A stretch of DNA of 22,271 nucleotides from Campylobacteraceae bacterium (GCA_031276365.1 JAISNG010000055.1:1-22271); one strand, 5' to 3'; positions 1 through 10,125 are shown, counted from the stretch's first letter. Program-made: numbers and translations. Notes: generated by a model not told the origin, from the letters alone.

Positions 1-110
1 GATAGGTTGGATTTTAAAACAGTTAAAAATGGCAAATAAAACCAGCAAGAAACATTCAACATTTTTTATTTGTTTTTTTATTCAGGCTCTAAAATTTTTT
101 TTTGGTTTTT

Positions 111-169
111 CGCATCCACATGCGATACGCGTTCCTTTAAAAACTTGTTGTTTTGATTGCGGGAGTGAC
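111..169 (-). repeat. Dispersed palindromic-type repeat, copy A
   Basis: Read on the minus strand, this stretch matches the copy at 11431-11497 over most of its length. The clearest shared block is ACAAGTTTTT, then a purine, AAGGAA, and CGCGTATCG. The start GTCACTCCCGC corresponds to GTTATTCCTGC in the other copy. The distal GGGAATCC end is degenerate here. It lies downstream of purT, outside any supported gene. The rest of 1-416 is AT-rich spacer in which I see no gene. Confidence 0.7.
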
Positions 170-416
170 GGAGGGTGAAGTATATGATAACAAAACACCC
201 GTTGTTCGCTTTTATCATAAAACTGCGATGAAATAGAAGCGGCGGATTTTGATTATTTATCAATGCTGCAAAAAAGCTTTTATACACATCATTGTATATG
301 AATGGCTTCTGTTTTTTACAACAAGTTTCATTTGTAAAACAAACGAGCGATAGAAAACATGACAACCGATAAAAAAATAAAAAGCCGCGCCATGCAAATA
401 TGCAAAAAGCATTAAA

Positions 417-1583
417 TCACTTCACCAACCTTATACTTTTGACTATCTCTTCAGCTCTTTTTCTAGCACTTTCTACCTTGTCTTGCACAAGTATGACAGC
501 CATTCTGCGTCCTTTGTGGCTGTTTGGCTTACCAAATATCCTCACAAAAGAATTTTTTGAGAACGCGCTGTTTGGTACATCAAAGTGCGGATTTGCGCTT
601 TTATCTTCTGCCTTATACGCCGCGCTCGCCGCTTCACCCAAAAATGTAAAATCCAAAGGAAGCCCCAAAATAGCCCTCACATGTAGAGCAAATTCGCTTT
701 GAGACTGCGAAATCATAGTAACCATACCCGTATCATGCGGGCGCGGACTTACTTCGCTGAAATACACCTCATCGCCTTTTATAAAAAGTTCTACGCCGAA
801 AATCCCGCGTCCTCCAAGTCCGTCTGTCACTTTTTTAGCTATATCACGCGCCTTTTGCAAAACTTCCGCGCTCATCGGCATCGGCTGCCAACTAAACACA
901 TAATCACCGTCTTTTTGGATATGCCCTATCGGCTCGCAAAATCTACTCTCATTTTCGGTGCGCACGGTCAAAAGTGTAATCTCATAATCAAAATCTACAA
1001 ACCCCTCTACAATAAGTTCACTCGCATCGCCCCTCGCCTCCTTTGCTATCTCCCATGAGTTTTTCAAATCAGCCTCGCTTTTTGCCACGCTCTGCCCATG
1101 ACCAGATGAGCTCATAACAGGCTTGATGACGCATGGAAATCCGAGTTTTTCGGCGGCTTGCTCCAGCGCTTTATAAGAGTTTACAAACAGATATTCGCTT
1201 GTCTTTATGCCAAGCTCTTCGGCAGCAAATTTTCGTATATTTTTGCGGTTCATAGTCTTTTTGACCGCATAGGCATTTGGTATCACACAAAAACCCTCTT
1301 TTTCAGCTCTCTCCAAAGCTTCTATACTCAAAGCCTCTATCTCCGGCACTATATATGTCGGTTTTTCAAGGTATATAAGCTCCAACAAAGCATCTTTGTT
1401 TTTCATATCAATAACATGGCTTCTGTTTGCAACAAAGTGAGCCGGAGCATTTGGATAATTATCCACAGCAACCACCTCCACGCCAAGCCTTGAGGCTTCT
1501 ATGGCAACCTCTTTGCCGAGCTCTCCGCTTCCAAGCAGCATAATTTTGATGCTGTTATGTTTTAAAGGAGTTGTAAATACCAT
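417..1583 (-). CDS. purT: Formate-dependent phosphoribosylglycinamide formyltransferase (PurT)
   Basis: This 388-residue ATP-grasp enzyme makes formyl-GAR from GAR, formate and ATP, the third step of purine synthesis, without folate. The length is close to the roughly 392 residues of E. coli PurT. The N-terminal pre-ATP-grasp fold is visible as IMLLGSGELGKEVAIEASRL near residues 14-33, followed by VVAVDNYPNAPA. The ATP-grasp core follows with FPCVIKPVMSSSGHGQS and, further on, GIFGVELFIKGDEVYFSEVSPRPHDTGMVT split across the metal-binding region. The ATG at 1583 has an AAGGA ribosome binding site a few bases upstream, and a -10-like TATAAT lies about 65 bp upstream. It is probably transcribed on its own, 159 bp after pbpC, and is functionally unrelated to its neighbours. 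Confidence 0.96.
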   Translation of the reverse strand: MVFTTPLKHNSIKIMLLGSGELGKEVAIEASRLGVEVVAVDNYPNAPAHFVANRSHVIDMKNKDALLELIYLEKPTYIVPEIEALSIEALERAEKEGFCVIPNAYAVKKTMNRKNIRKFAAEELGIKTSEYLFVNSYKALEQAAEKLGFPCVIKPVMSSSGHGQSVAKSEADLKNSWEIAKEARGDASELIVEGFVDFDYEITLLTVRTENESRFCEPIGHIQKDGDYVFSWQPMPMSAEVLQKARDIAKKVTDGLGGRGIFGVELFIKGDEVYFSEVSPRPHDTGMVTMISQSQSEFALHVRAILGLPLDFTFLGEAASAAYKAEDKSANPHFDVPNSAFSKNSFVRIFGKPNSHKGRRMAVILVQDKVESARKRAEEIVKSIRLVK

Positions 1584-1648
1584 AATAAATCCTTATAATT
1601 TAATCTGTTTCATCTGATTTTGCCTGCTTTTTTATAGCTCTTGGTATA

Positions 1649-1675
1649 ATTATAGATAACAATAAATTTCCGCAA
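1649..1675 (-). promoter_or_regulatory. Candidate sigma-70 promoter of purT
   Basis: On the minus strand a perfect TATAAT (1649-1654) lies in the AT-rich gap between pbpC and purT. A poor -35-like TTGCGG sits at 1670-1675 with only a 15-bp spacer. Campylobacterota promoters often rely on the -10 element, so the -10 is the main support. No strong terminator for pbpC is visible in the gap. Only an A/T stem formed by AGTAAAA and TTTTACT is seen. Confidence 0.4.
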
Positions 1676-1742
1676 TAAATCATCAAGTAAAAATCCTATT
1701 TTACTCATTTAAAAAATTTACAAATTATACTTCATAAAGGCT

Positions 1743-4085
1743 TTATTTTATCACGGTTACATGCACGGTTTGGCTGTCCAAACGTCCGTGGTCATCTATA
1801 GCTCTTATCTCAAATTTGCCGCTTTTGTTGGGAAGCCATGTAAGCGTTTTTGACTGCGCGGTATTGCCCATGTATTCGTCGTTCACAAACCAATAAAGCG
1901 TCTTAACTTCAGCGTCTGTAACAGCAGAAAGTACGATGCGCTCCTTATCAGTTTTGCTTTCTCTTATCGTATATACCGTATTTTTTAAAGGTGAAGTTAT
2001 GGACGGGCTTATGCCTACAGTTAAATCAAAATTTTGCTTGCAATGTTCCATATTTGGAGGTTCGCGCTTTGGCAATCCTGCTTTGGCAAAAATATCCAAA
2101 ATATCGGACGAATAGTATTCGTAAACCTCTATTTTTGTATCTTCATTTTTTTTCTTGCCACATAATGGAAGGTTTGTTTTTTTATCTATAAGCACAGGCC
2201 TGTAAACTGTGTCCACTTTTATTGGAGATACTCCTGGAATAAACCAGCTTTTGCCTTTTCTTTTGCACCACACAGTTGCCAAATCCCCGCTTGAGAGGCA
2301 CACATCCACTTTTTTAACATTTTCAGGGATGATTTTATTCACATCATAGAGTTTTTCCGATGCTTCCATGGCGCTTACCATATTGGAAAACAACGGCGCG
2401 GCAGCAGAACTTCCGATAAATGCAGGACTTCCGCTATTATCAAAATTACCAATCCAGACAATCAGCACATATTGCCCAACTATCCCTGCGCTCCATGCAT
2501 CTCTAAATCCCCATGAAGTACCTGTTTTCCAATATATCGGCAATTTTTGCACTTCAGCCGCAGCGCTATTTGAACGCGGCATATTTGAGAGCATGTCAAG
2601 TATAATAAATGTCGTCTGTTTGCTCAAAAGTCCTATGCCGTTATCCGCGCCCTGCTCTTTTCGCGTGCGTATTTCGTGCAAAACTCCGCCGTTCGCAAGC
2701 ATGGCGTAAAGCTTCGCCTCTTCCATCATTGTAACTTCACCTCCACCTAAAGCTAAAGCCAATCCGTAATGACTTTCGCTTGCCATTTTGCTTATTCCTG
2801 CTTTTTTCAAAAATGCGTAAAAATTAGGATTTTTCAATTTATTACTAAGATAAACGGCGGGGATATTTCTGCTTCTGATAAGAGCTTGCACGGCGCTTAG
2901 TGGTCCTACAAAACGGTTGTCAAAATTTTCTGGAGAATACGAACTAAAACTTGTCGGCACATCTTTAAGCACGCTTTGCTGGTGTATGAGTCCCTGTTCA
3001 ACAGCAAGCGCATAGATAAAAGGCTTCAGAGTAGAGCCTGGTGAGCGTTTGATATTGAAACCGTTTATCTGTCCTTCTATCTCATCGTTGAAATAATCAG
3101 CCGAACCCACGGCCGCAACGACACTCATATCTCTTGTATCCAACAAAAGCGCGGCGGCATTTTTAATGCCTTTGTTGGAGTTGCGATTGATATGAGAGTT
3201 AATTTGCGTCTCCAAAAGCGTTTGAAATTTCAAATCTATCGTCGTATGAATTTTTGAACTTACTATACCAGCGTTAAAATCATCTTTCAAAAGCTGTTCT
3301 ACAAAATGTGGAGCGCGAAAAGGCAGACTTTCAGGCTGTCTTAGTGAAAACGGCAAGTTAAAAAGCGCGCTTGTCAATTCATCTGTAATATAAGTTTCGC
3401 GCCATTGTTCAAAAAGCTTATTTCTTGCTTTACTTAATTTTTCGCCGACATAACCCGTATTTTTATCTACTCTAAAACTCGGCGACTGCGGCAAAACGCA
3501 AAGTGCAAGACTTTCTGGCAAAGTCAGGGATTTGGGGTCTTTATTGAAATATATAAGGCTTGCCGTACCAACACCTTCTATATTTCTACCATACGGCGCG
3601 TAATTTAGATACGCCTCCAAAATCTCATCTTTGGAGTAGAAAAGCTCCAGTTGAACAGAACGCAAAATCTGTTTTAATTTTCCGCTGATTGAACGTGTGT
3701 TCAGTTTCCAATACATTCTTGCCAGCTGCATAGTTATCGTTGAGCCGCCCTGCATGTCGCCTTTTTTTACATAGCTTACCCATGCGCCTCTTACTAAACT
3801 TATAGGATTGAACCCAAAATGATAATAAAACCACTTATCTTCATAGAGCAAAACTCCTTTAATTAAGTCGTCTGATATTTCATCTAAAGGCGTCCAAAGG
3901 CGGTAACGTTCATCTTTGGCAAGAGTAAGTCTTAAAAGAGCGCCGTTTTTATCATAAACGGCAGTAGATAAAAAGAGGTCGTCTGAGAGTTTAGGATGCG
4001 GCAACAGCCTTAGCCCTATAAGGACTAAGACCGACACAAAAACTATCGCCGTCAAATTAACAAAAAAGCGTTGTAGTCGCCGCAT
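1743..4085 (-). CDS. pbpC: Penicillin-binding protein 1C (bifunctional peptidoglycan synthase)
   Basis: This 780-residue class A PBP polymerises and cross-links peptidoglycan on the periplasmic side of the inner membrane. An N-terminal membrane anchor spans about residues 9-27. The GT51 transglycosylase domain follows, with the catalytic Glu at E82 in the LLYEDKWFYYHFG context and the GGSTITMQLAR motif. The transpeptidase has S351-T-L-K354, S405-R-N407 and K520-T-G, so all three active-site motifs are intact. The C-terminal part (from about residue 690) resembles the BiPBP_C domain typical of PBP1C. The gene starts 3 bp after the macroglobulin stop codon, so the two are co-transcribed. This yfhM-pbpC pairing is well known in proteobacteria, where the macroglobulin is thought to protect the periplasm and PBP1C to repair the wall. 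Confidence 0.95.
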   Translation of the reverse strand: MRRLQRFFVNLTAIVFVSVLVLIGLRLLPHPKLSDDLFLSTAVYDKNGALLRLTLAKDERYRLWTPLDEISDDLIKGVLLYEDKWFYYHFGFNPISLVRGAWVSYVKKGDMQGGSTITMQLARMYWKLNTRSISGKLKQILRSVQLELFYSKDEILEAYLNYAPYGRNIEGVGTASLIYFNKDPKSLTLPESLALCVLPQSPSFRVDKNTGYVGEKLSKARNKLFEQWRETYITDELTSALFNLPFSLRQPESLPFRAPHFVEQLLKDDFNAGIVSSKIHTTIDLKFQTLLETQINSHINRNSNKGIKNAAALLLDTRDMSVVAAVGSADYFNDEIEGQINGFNIKRSPGSTLKPFIYALAVEQGLIHQQSVLKDVPTSFSSYSPENFDNRFVGPLSAVQALIRSRNIPAVYLSNKLKNPNFYAFLKKAGISKMASESHYGLALALGGGEVTMMEEAKLYAMLANGGVLHEIRTRKEQGADNGIGLLSKQTTFIILDMLSNMPRSNSAAAEVQKLPIYWKTGTSWGFRDAWSAGIVGQYVLIVWIGNFDNSGSPAFIGSSAAAPLFSNMVSAMEASEKLYDVNKIIPENVKKVDVCLSSGDLATVWCKRKGKSWFIPGVSPIKVDTVYRPVLIDKKTNLPLCGKKKNEDTKIEVYEYYSSDILDIFAKAGLPKREPPNMEHCKQNFDLTVGISPSITSPLKNTVYTIRESKTDKERIVLSAVTDAEVKTLYWFVNDEYMGNTAQSKTLTWLPNKSGKFEIRAIDDHGRLDSQTVHVTVIK

Positions 4086-4088
4086 ATT

Positions 4089-7000
4089 TTATTCGGACGG
4101 CAACACTGTGATGGTACCGCTATCGGCGGAGAGAGCCTGCACCTCTCTATCATACATGGCTTCGGCGTAAATCGGCGGAATTACATAAACGCCTTCATTT
4201 GTGGATTTTATCTGATACTTAAATGTTCTCATATCAGTATAAGCCGTTCCGTATATGATGACTCTATCCTCTCTAACATCGCTGTAATCCGTACTCCATG
4301 TACTGCCGTAAGCCATTATCGGCGATATATAACCGCTATCTTCATAATCGTCGTCATAGTCGTCATCATATTCATCGTCATCATCATAATGTTCATCGCC
4401 GCTATCTTCTTCATTTTGAGATACGGCAAGCTGTTGTACGACTTCAAAACCTCCTGGGAGCAAATCTACTACGGCAACGTTACCCACGCCCTCTTTTGAA
4501 TTTGAGCGGACTCTTACCGTTACGTTTATCTTTTCTCCAAGTTTTGTCTGTTTGATTTTATTGCCGCTCTCGTCTGTATATTCTCTGTAAACTTCCAAGC
4601 CTTTTTTTACAGCCTCTTTTGGCGCGGCGATATCGTAGCCTTCCAAAACTACAGAATACCATGCAGGAAATTTTGAAGGGTTATTAAAGATAATTTGCGT
4701 ATCATCTTTGTCAAAACTGCCTTTCGCCAACATCTCTTGCATCTCAGCTACAATTTTTGCTTTTGCCTTACTATCTTTAGCCTCTATAAAGAGTTTGTTA
4801 TTACCAGCTAGAGCGCTTAATCCCTTAGAGTAACTATCCAGCGCCAAAATGCTCATGGATGATGAAGTCGTTGTATAACGTCCGCTTCTAATCATCATCA
4901 TCATATTTTCAATCGCTTGAGGAGGTATCTGCTTAATCTTTTCAGGGAAATGTTTTGAAATAAGATATATGGAAGCGGCATTTACAACGAGAGGATCGTA
5001 ATAATCTCTTGACCACCATGCACTGCTATACGCCTTGCTTAAATCCGCCCATGGTTTTTTCAATAACGTCTCCGCCTCTTTGTCCATTTTCAGCATTTTA
5101 TATGTAGAAGCAAGATACAGCGCAGCGATATCGCTTTGCCAGCTGTTTTCATGATGAAACTGGAGCGATTTTTGCACTGTGCTTAAAAGATTTGTCGTAA
5201 CTTCGCCCTGTCTTGTCAAAAGATATACGGCATAAGCTCTGAGCCTTAAACCCTCTATGCTTTCTATATTGTTATTGCTTGCCAATGAGGCGAGATAACC
5301 GTTTAGTTTTTTCAATAAATTTGAAGACGATTTTATGCCTCTCTCCTGCAATTCCACAAGATAGTTCGCCGTATAGACGCTTACAAATGTATCTCCGTAA
5401 GCCGTAGCCTGCCATAATCCTATGGCTCCGTTTGTGTTTTGGCGCGAATTGAGTATAGATGCTATACTCTCATACGGCACAGTGTCTGTTTTTGCTCTGT
5501 TAAATTCGGCGTACTCTTCTTGTATCATAGCCGATATTGCACCGCTTACAAGCTGTTCGGAGCATTTATGGGGGTAACCATCAAGATAACTTGTAAGTCC
5601 GTTTGCCAAAACAAGCGGAGAGAAAGCCGCGCTTGCCTCTCTTAATGCAAAAGCATCATACATGTTGCGGAATTTATCCACGCTCTCCTTATCACCGCCC
5701 ATACGTCCCATTATAGTTTGCGTTCTAAACGGCGTTACCGGTCTTACCGAAGTAGTGCCAAGCCTTGAAGTTGAATAAACTTTGTCGCCGTTTTTATAAA
5801 CAGCTCTAAATTTTAATTCTGCACCGCCGAGATTGGACACGGCTTTAACTTTAAATCTTACAAAACCCTCATCGCCTTTTGCCAAACTGATTTTTACAGA
5901 TTTGTTGCCTAAAATCTCAAGCTGCTTTGTTGTTTCAAGCGATATATCAGTCAAAACAGGTTTGCCATCTTTCAAATCCTCTATATTGTTTGAAACGCCA
6001 AGCGTTACCTCAAATACATCGCCGGGAGCTGCCATAAACGGTACATTCGGTGTTAGAACAAAATCATCTCTTACGGTTGTATCCGTCTGTGCAATGCCGA
6101 TTTTATCTTTGGAAACCGCTACAGCCATGACACGAAGTTTGCCGTTAAAATAATCAGGTATTTTGTATGTAAAACTTGCTTCTCCGTCCACTTCTGTGAT
6201 ACCTGACCAAAATACGACTGGATCATCTACTTTTCGCTTAAAAGGATTTAGATTTTTATTTGCCGCCTCTTTTGCTTCGCCCTCATCGCCGCCGCCGGCT
6301 GCCGATGCCAATCTCTCAAACTTGCTAAATTCAGGCAGTATCAAATCAAGTATCTGATAACTTCTTACCGCAAGTTCACGTTTGGCAAAAAAGTGGTTCA
6401 ACGGATTATTCAGACGATAATTTGCCACTTGTAAAATACCCTCATCTACGGCAAATACGACAACCTTTTGTTTTTCGTCTGTTTTGACGCTGATAGTCAT
6501 CTCTTGATTTGGCTTCAAAAGTTTGGTTGATTCTAACTCTATCTGCGAACTCTCTTTATCGCGTGCAACTTTAAACGATACAACGCCGTAACTTAAAGGA
6601 CTCATGAAGATATCTTCGGAGTTAAAATCGCGCACAAACTGCACATTTACATATCCGTTGCCTTTCAAATCGCTCGGCACGGTTATCTTTTGCGTAGAGC
6701 TTGTGGTGGTTGTTTTAAACCACTTTGCAGCGTAGATTTTATCTTTTTCTATCGTGATAAGTCCGTTTCCAACGTACGGTGTATCGATAGCTATCTCCAA
6801 CTCTTCGCCGTTTTTATATTCACCTTTTGAGAGTTTAATCTCAAGTTCGGCATTTTTCTCCAGCGAGCGGTCTATATTTGCATCTCCTGTAACATAATAG
6901 TAAGCTTTATAGAGCGTGTCGCCTTTTGAGTTTTTGACAAGCAGTTTATAGCTGCCCGGCTTTTTTGTATCAAGCGCATAATCAAGCCCTTTAGCGCCTA

Positions 7001-10000
7001 TAGCAAATACCTTCTCGCCTAGACTCTCCTCTTTTAGTTTGGATTGATATTTATATACGCCAGAATCTTGCAGCGTTAGTACGGAGATATATTTTTGTTC
7101 CCATATCTCAATACTCAAATTATTCTGTACAATTTGTGTCAAATTTTGATTTATGGCGATGAAATTCAGCTTTCTTTCACTGTTTTTCTTAATATATTCG
7201 AGGTCGCCGTCAGCTTTCGCGCCTATGAGATAATCATTAGGAGAGATAAATGCTGAAGCAGTCGCCGTAACGCTTCTACCGGCTCCAGCTTCGAAAACTT
7301 CGGAAACGATAGCCATCTGATAAGTTGCTCTCTCATGCTCTTCCAATAAAAGATCCAACTCTGCTATGCCGTTCTCGTCGGTTCTACTGTCTTCAAGTTT
7401 TATATCAAACATATTGTTTGCATAGTAATTGTCATAGAAATAATATCCCTGAAACTCCTTGAACGAAAACGCCGTAGGTGATAATATAAGCGTGGACGCT
7501 ACGCGCCTGTCTTGCGCAGGAGTGCCAAAAAGATTTTCCGCTTTCAAAGCAACGCTTAATTCATCGGGTTTAACCCATCCTTTAATTTTGGATGGAGTAA
7601 GTTTCAATTCGGCTTTCATTCTGTCAGGCACAAACTCTTTAACCGAAACGGAAGTATAACCAAGCTGTATGCCCCTTTTATCTTTATCTTTATAATCCAT
7701 AGCTACATGCAGATAAACTATCCAATTTCCCGTAGGTGAATCGGGCGTTGTTGTAAATGAAATCTCATTAAATCCGCTCTCGTCAATCATTAAATCAGCT
7801 TTTTGGAACAGCTGTCCCCTCGCATCATAAATAGAAGCAACCACAGGGATTCCGCCCATAGGGATATTCCAATCTTCAGCCCTCACGATAGAGCCTATAT
7901 TTATGCGCTCGCCAGGTCTATACAAACCTCTGTCGGAAAAGAGATATGCGCTAAGTCTGCCCTGTTCTAGGATATTTTGAACACCGCCTATGTCAAATCT
8001 TGAAAATTCAAGTCTTCTATTGTTGGCATGTTCGTCATACGGTAAAAACGATAAATCATCATCTTTTTGAACTACGTACACGGTCGGCAGTTGCGAAGCA
8101 GGCGTTCTGTAATCGCTTGCAAAAGGCTTGAAATGTACACGTCCGTTTGAGTCTGTTATACCGTTTGCGATAGCTACGCCGTTTCTGCCCAAAACAGATA
8201 TTTTTGCACCCTCAACGGCTTTTCCGTCTTTTATTGATTGCACAAATACGTCGTGAGAGTTGTCAGCGGAGCGTTTGGCGATAATACCCATGTCTGTAAC
8301 GACTATCAGTCTTGAACCGCCGTAACCGTAATCCGTCGTTACTTTGTTTTTCGGATCCCACAAAGAGAGCGTAACCAAAAATATACCTTTTGAATTTGTC
8401 AGATATTCGCTCAAATCCACGCCTTCGTAAGCAATTTTACCGCTGTTTGTTACAGGCATGGTTTTATTGTATGTAAAACTTTGTGTGAAGTGCGATTTAT
8501 CAACGTATCCAAATGAAGTTTCACTGAACTGCCACTGTTCGTTGAAGCTTATCAAGTGCTGTAATTGCGAAGGAATGACACGGTTTATCTCAAGCTGAAA
8601 GCCTGGAATGTTACGCGCAAAAATCGGCACTTTTCTCTCGCCTTTCAAAGATAGCAGTACGCCGTCAGCTGCAATTTTTAAAACCTGAGGAAACTGCGGC
8701 ACATTCACTACGCCGTACACGTTCTCTCTCGCCTTGTAACCGCCGAGCGTCTCTATGTTTTTGCCGCACCATACATAAATATAATCTCCAGGATTGCTCT
8801 TATATTTAAAACTCACTACATCTTGAAATTCATCTTCAGCCGCGTCCAATTTCAACTCAAGCGGTTTTGATAAAGCCAGCACCTCGGGACCGATATCGTC
8901 GCTATTTGTCCATCTATGATTTTTTATATACTCACTACCTCTGACAGATGGCTTGTCTTTCGGCAAAACATACGCTTTGGTCTCTTTGGAGAAATCTTTA
9001 ATACTGACCTTATCTAAAAGTTTTATAACCAAAACCTGCTCTTGTTCGTTATCCTCATTCTCAGCGATAGTCAAAAGGAAATTTTTAACTACATCCGTAT
9101 AAACGCTCGCAACTCTCTGAGACACTGCCAAATCACTGCTTGTCGGCGCGCCTCCGAGAGTGGATTTGATGCCTTTTTTGATATTTAAAACCATTTCGCT
9201 GTCCTCTTTAGGAAGCGTTACATATTCGGACCTTACCCATGCTTTCATCTTTTTAGCATCGTATTTGACCGCAAATTTGTATGGTTTTGGAGCGATTTTG
9301 TATTTTTCGGGGGCTTGAAGCTGCATGGAGAGCTGTTTTTCAAAACTCGCAGCATCTACAGGATACGTAAAACTTACCTCAAATATTACATTTTTTTCAC
9401 TCGGCTTTTCTGGATTTTGATACAACTCTTTGTTTACGACATTTACTCTGAAAGGCTCTATGCTAAACTCATACTCATCTTTTTCTATTTTTACCTGTTC
9501 GCTCAAAAGTATTTTCGGGTCTAATTTAATGCTATATTTTTCGCCGATATGCCAATCCTCGCTTGGCGTAAATACAAGAGAATAATCATTAATCCACTTC
9601 CAAGTTCCGTTTATTTGCGGAGTAAGCTTGACGCCTTGAATAGTTTTATTGTTGCCGACATTTTCAATTGGTGCGGCAGTTTGGTCAAAGTAGATAACAA
9701 TGGGATTAAAACGTATATTTTCATTGTTAAGACTGTAGTTTGTTCTGGAAGGTACTTGTACATTCGCGTAAACTTCCACATATTCAATCGGTGCAACTTC
9801 TATGGGTTTGGGCTTATTTTGCTGCCAGACATAAATGCAATATCCCGTAATACTTACAAGAATAACGGCGGCAACACTTATGGCGGCTATCTTTTTGTAT
9901 TTAAAGACAAAAGAACCGCCAAATCTTAAAAACTTAACGGCATATTTTATCCATAAAGGCGTTTGCCACTCTATCTTACCGAAAATAAGGCTTAGGACAA

Positions 10001-10073
10001 AAAATATCCATTTGAATACCAACAAAAAAATACCAGCGATAAACAACCGAATTTTTTTAAGAAAATGAAGCAT
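4089..10073 (-). CDS. Membrane-anchored bacterial alpha-2-macroglobulin with thioester
   Basis: This 1994-residue protein is a bacterial alpha-2-macroglobulin, a periplasmic trap for proteases. The thioester motif is present as GYPHKCSEQL, with C1504 and Q1507. Upstream are YLFSDRGLYRPGE, typical of the macroglobulin (MG) domains, and FWSGITEVDGEASFTYKIP, typical of the A2M domain just before the thioester region. The C-terminal receptor-like part contains VVDLLPGGFEV and SDVREDRV. It is clearly longer than E. coli YfhM (about 1650 residues). The N-terminus has hydrophobic segments at about 10-31 and 62-83 and no lipobox, so it is probably anchored by a membrane helix rather than a lipid. An Asp/Glu/Tyr-rich tract lies at about residues 1886-1913. 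The ATG at 10073 follows a strong GGAGG site at 7-bp spacing. It forms an operon with pbpC. Confidence 0.93.
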   Translation of the reverse strand: MLHFLKKIRLFIAGIFLLVFKWIFFVLSLIFGKIEWQTPLWIKYAVKFLRFGGSFVFKYKKIAAISVAAVILVSITGYCIYVWQQNKPKPIEVAPIEYVEVYANVQVPSRTNYSLNNENIRFNPIVIYFDQTAAPIENVGNNKTIQGVKLTPQINGTWKWINDYSLVFTPSEDWHIGEKYSIKLDPKILLSEQVKIEKDEYEFSIEPFRVNVVNKELYQNPEKPSEKNVIFEVSFTYPVDAASFEKQLSMQLQAPEKYKIAPKPYKFAVKYDAKKMKAWVRSEYVTLPKEDSEMVLNIKKGIKSTLGGAPTSSDLAVSQRVASVYTDVVKNFLLTIAENEDNEQEQVLVIKLLDKVSIKDFSKETKAYVLPKDKPSVRGSEYIKNHRWTNSDDIGPEVLALSKPLELKLDAAEDEFQDVVSFKYKSNPGDYIYVWCGKNIETLGGYKARENVYGVVNVPQFPQVLKIAADGVLLSLKGERKVPIFARNIPGFQLEINRVIPSQLQHLISFNEQWQFSETSFGYVDKSHFTQSFTYNKTMPVTNSGKIAYEGVDLSEYLTNSKGIFLVTLSLWDPKNKVTTDYGYGGSRLIVVTDMGIIAKRSADNSHDVFVQSIKDGKAVEGAKISVLGRNGVAIANGITDSNGRVHFKPFASDYRTPASQLPTVYVVQKDDDLSFLPYDEHANNRRLEFSRFDIGGVQNILEQGRLSAYLFSDRGLYRPGERINIGSIVRAEDWNIPMGGIPVVASIYDARGQLFQKADLMIDESGFNEISFTTTPDSPTGNWIVYLHVAMDYKDKDKRGIQLGYTSVSVKEFVPDRMKAELKLTPSKIKGWVKPDELSVALKAENLFGTPAQDRRVASTLILSPTAFSFKEFQGYYFYDNYYANNMFDIKLEDSRTDENGIAELDLLLEEHERATYQMAIVSEVFEAGAGRSVTATASAFISPNDYLIGAKADGDLEYIKKNSERKLNFIAINQNLTQIVQNNLSIEIWEQKYISVLTLQDSGVYKYQSKLKEESLGEKVFAIGAKGLDYALDTKKPGSYKLLVKNSKGDTLYKAYYYVTGDANIDRSLEKNAELEIKLSKGEYKNGEELEIAIDTPYVGNGLITIEKDKIYAAKWFKTTTTSSTQKITVPSDLKGNGYVNVQFVRDFNSEDIFMSPLSYGVVSFKVARDKESSQIELESTKLLKPNQEMTISVKTDEKQKVVVFAVDEGILQVANYRLNNPLNHFFAKRELAVRSYQILDLILPEFSKFERLASAAGGGDEGEAKEAANKNLNPFKRKVDDPVVFWSGITEVDGEASFTYKIPDYFNGKLRVMAVAVSKDKIGIAQTDTTVRDDFVLTPNVPFMAAPGDVFEVTLGVSNNIEDLKDGKPVLTDISLETTKQLEILGNKSVKISLAKGDEGFVRFKVKAVSNLGGAELKFRAVYKNGDKVYSTSRLGTTSVRPVTPFRTQTIMGRMGGDKESVDKFRNMYDAFALREASAAFSPLVLANGLTSYLDGYPHKCSEQLVSGAISAMIQEEYAEFNRAKTDTVPYESIASILNSRQNTNGAIGLWQATAYGDTFVSVYTANYLVELQERGIKSSSNLLKKLNGYLASLASNNNIESIEGLRLRAYAVYLLTRQGEVTTNLLSTVQKSLQFHHENSWQSDIAALYLASTYKMLKMDKEAETLLKKPWADLSKAYSSAWWSRDYYDPLVVNAASIYLISKHFPEKIKQIPPQAIENMMMMIRSGRYTTTSSSMSILALDSYSKGLSALAGNNKLFIEAKDSKAKAKIVAEMQEMLAKGSFDKDDTQIIFNNPSKFPAWYSVVLEGYDIAAPKEAVKKGLEVYREYTDESGNKIKQTKLGEKINVTVRVRSNSKEGVGNVAVVDLLPGGFEVVQQLAVSQNEEDSGDEHYDDDDEYDDDYDDDYEDSGYISPIMAYGSTWSTDYSDVREDRVIIYGTAYTDMRTFKYQIKSTNEGVYVIPPIYAEAMYDREVQALSADSGTITVLPSE

Positions 10074-10119
10074 GACAGAACCTCCGCAGTATGAATTTAA
10101 AATCCCAAAATAAGCGAGT

Positions 10120-10125
10120 ATTATA
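10120..10125 (-). promoter_or_regulatory. Candidate -10 element for the macroglobulin-pbpC operon
   Basis: A perfect TATAAT on the minus strand lies 47 bp upstream of the macroglobulin ATG. The sequence about 17 bp further upstream (TTATCT) is a weak -35. The rest of the 376-bp gap 10074-10449 is AT-rich. It holds homopolymer A and T runs and short imperfect stems, and I see no gene in it. Confidence 0.5.

Noticed and set aside
78..365. 95-codon open frame on the minus strand in the left spacer
   Set aside because: No ribosome binding site before the ATG, and the C-terminal third (from about TLRHSRNQ) is only a translation of the dispersed repeat at 111-169. No recognisable domain.
360..416. 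Possible terminator behind purT
   Set aside because: A T-rich run follows GC-rich GGCGCGGC on the minus strand, but I could not form a convincing stem immediately before the T-run.
4298..4555. Plus-strand His/Arg-rich frame
   Set aside because: It is the antisense reading of the acidic GAT/GAC/TAT tract of the macroglobulin. The His-rich look is a by-product.
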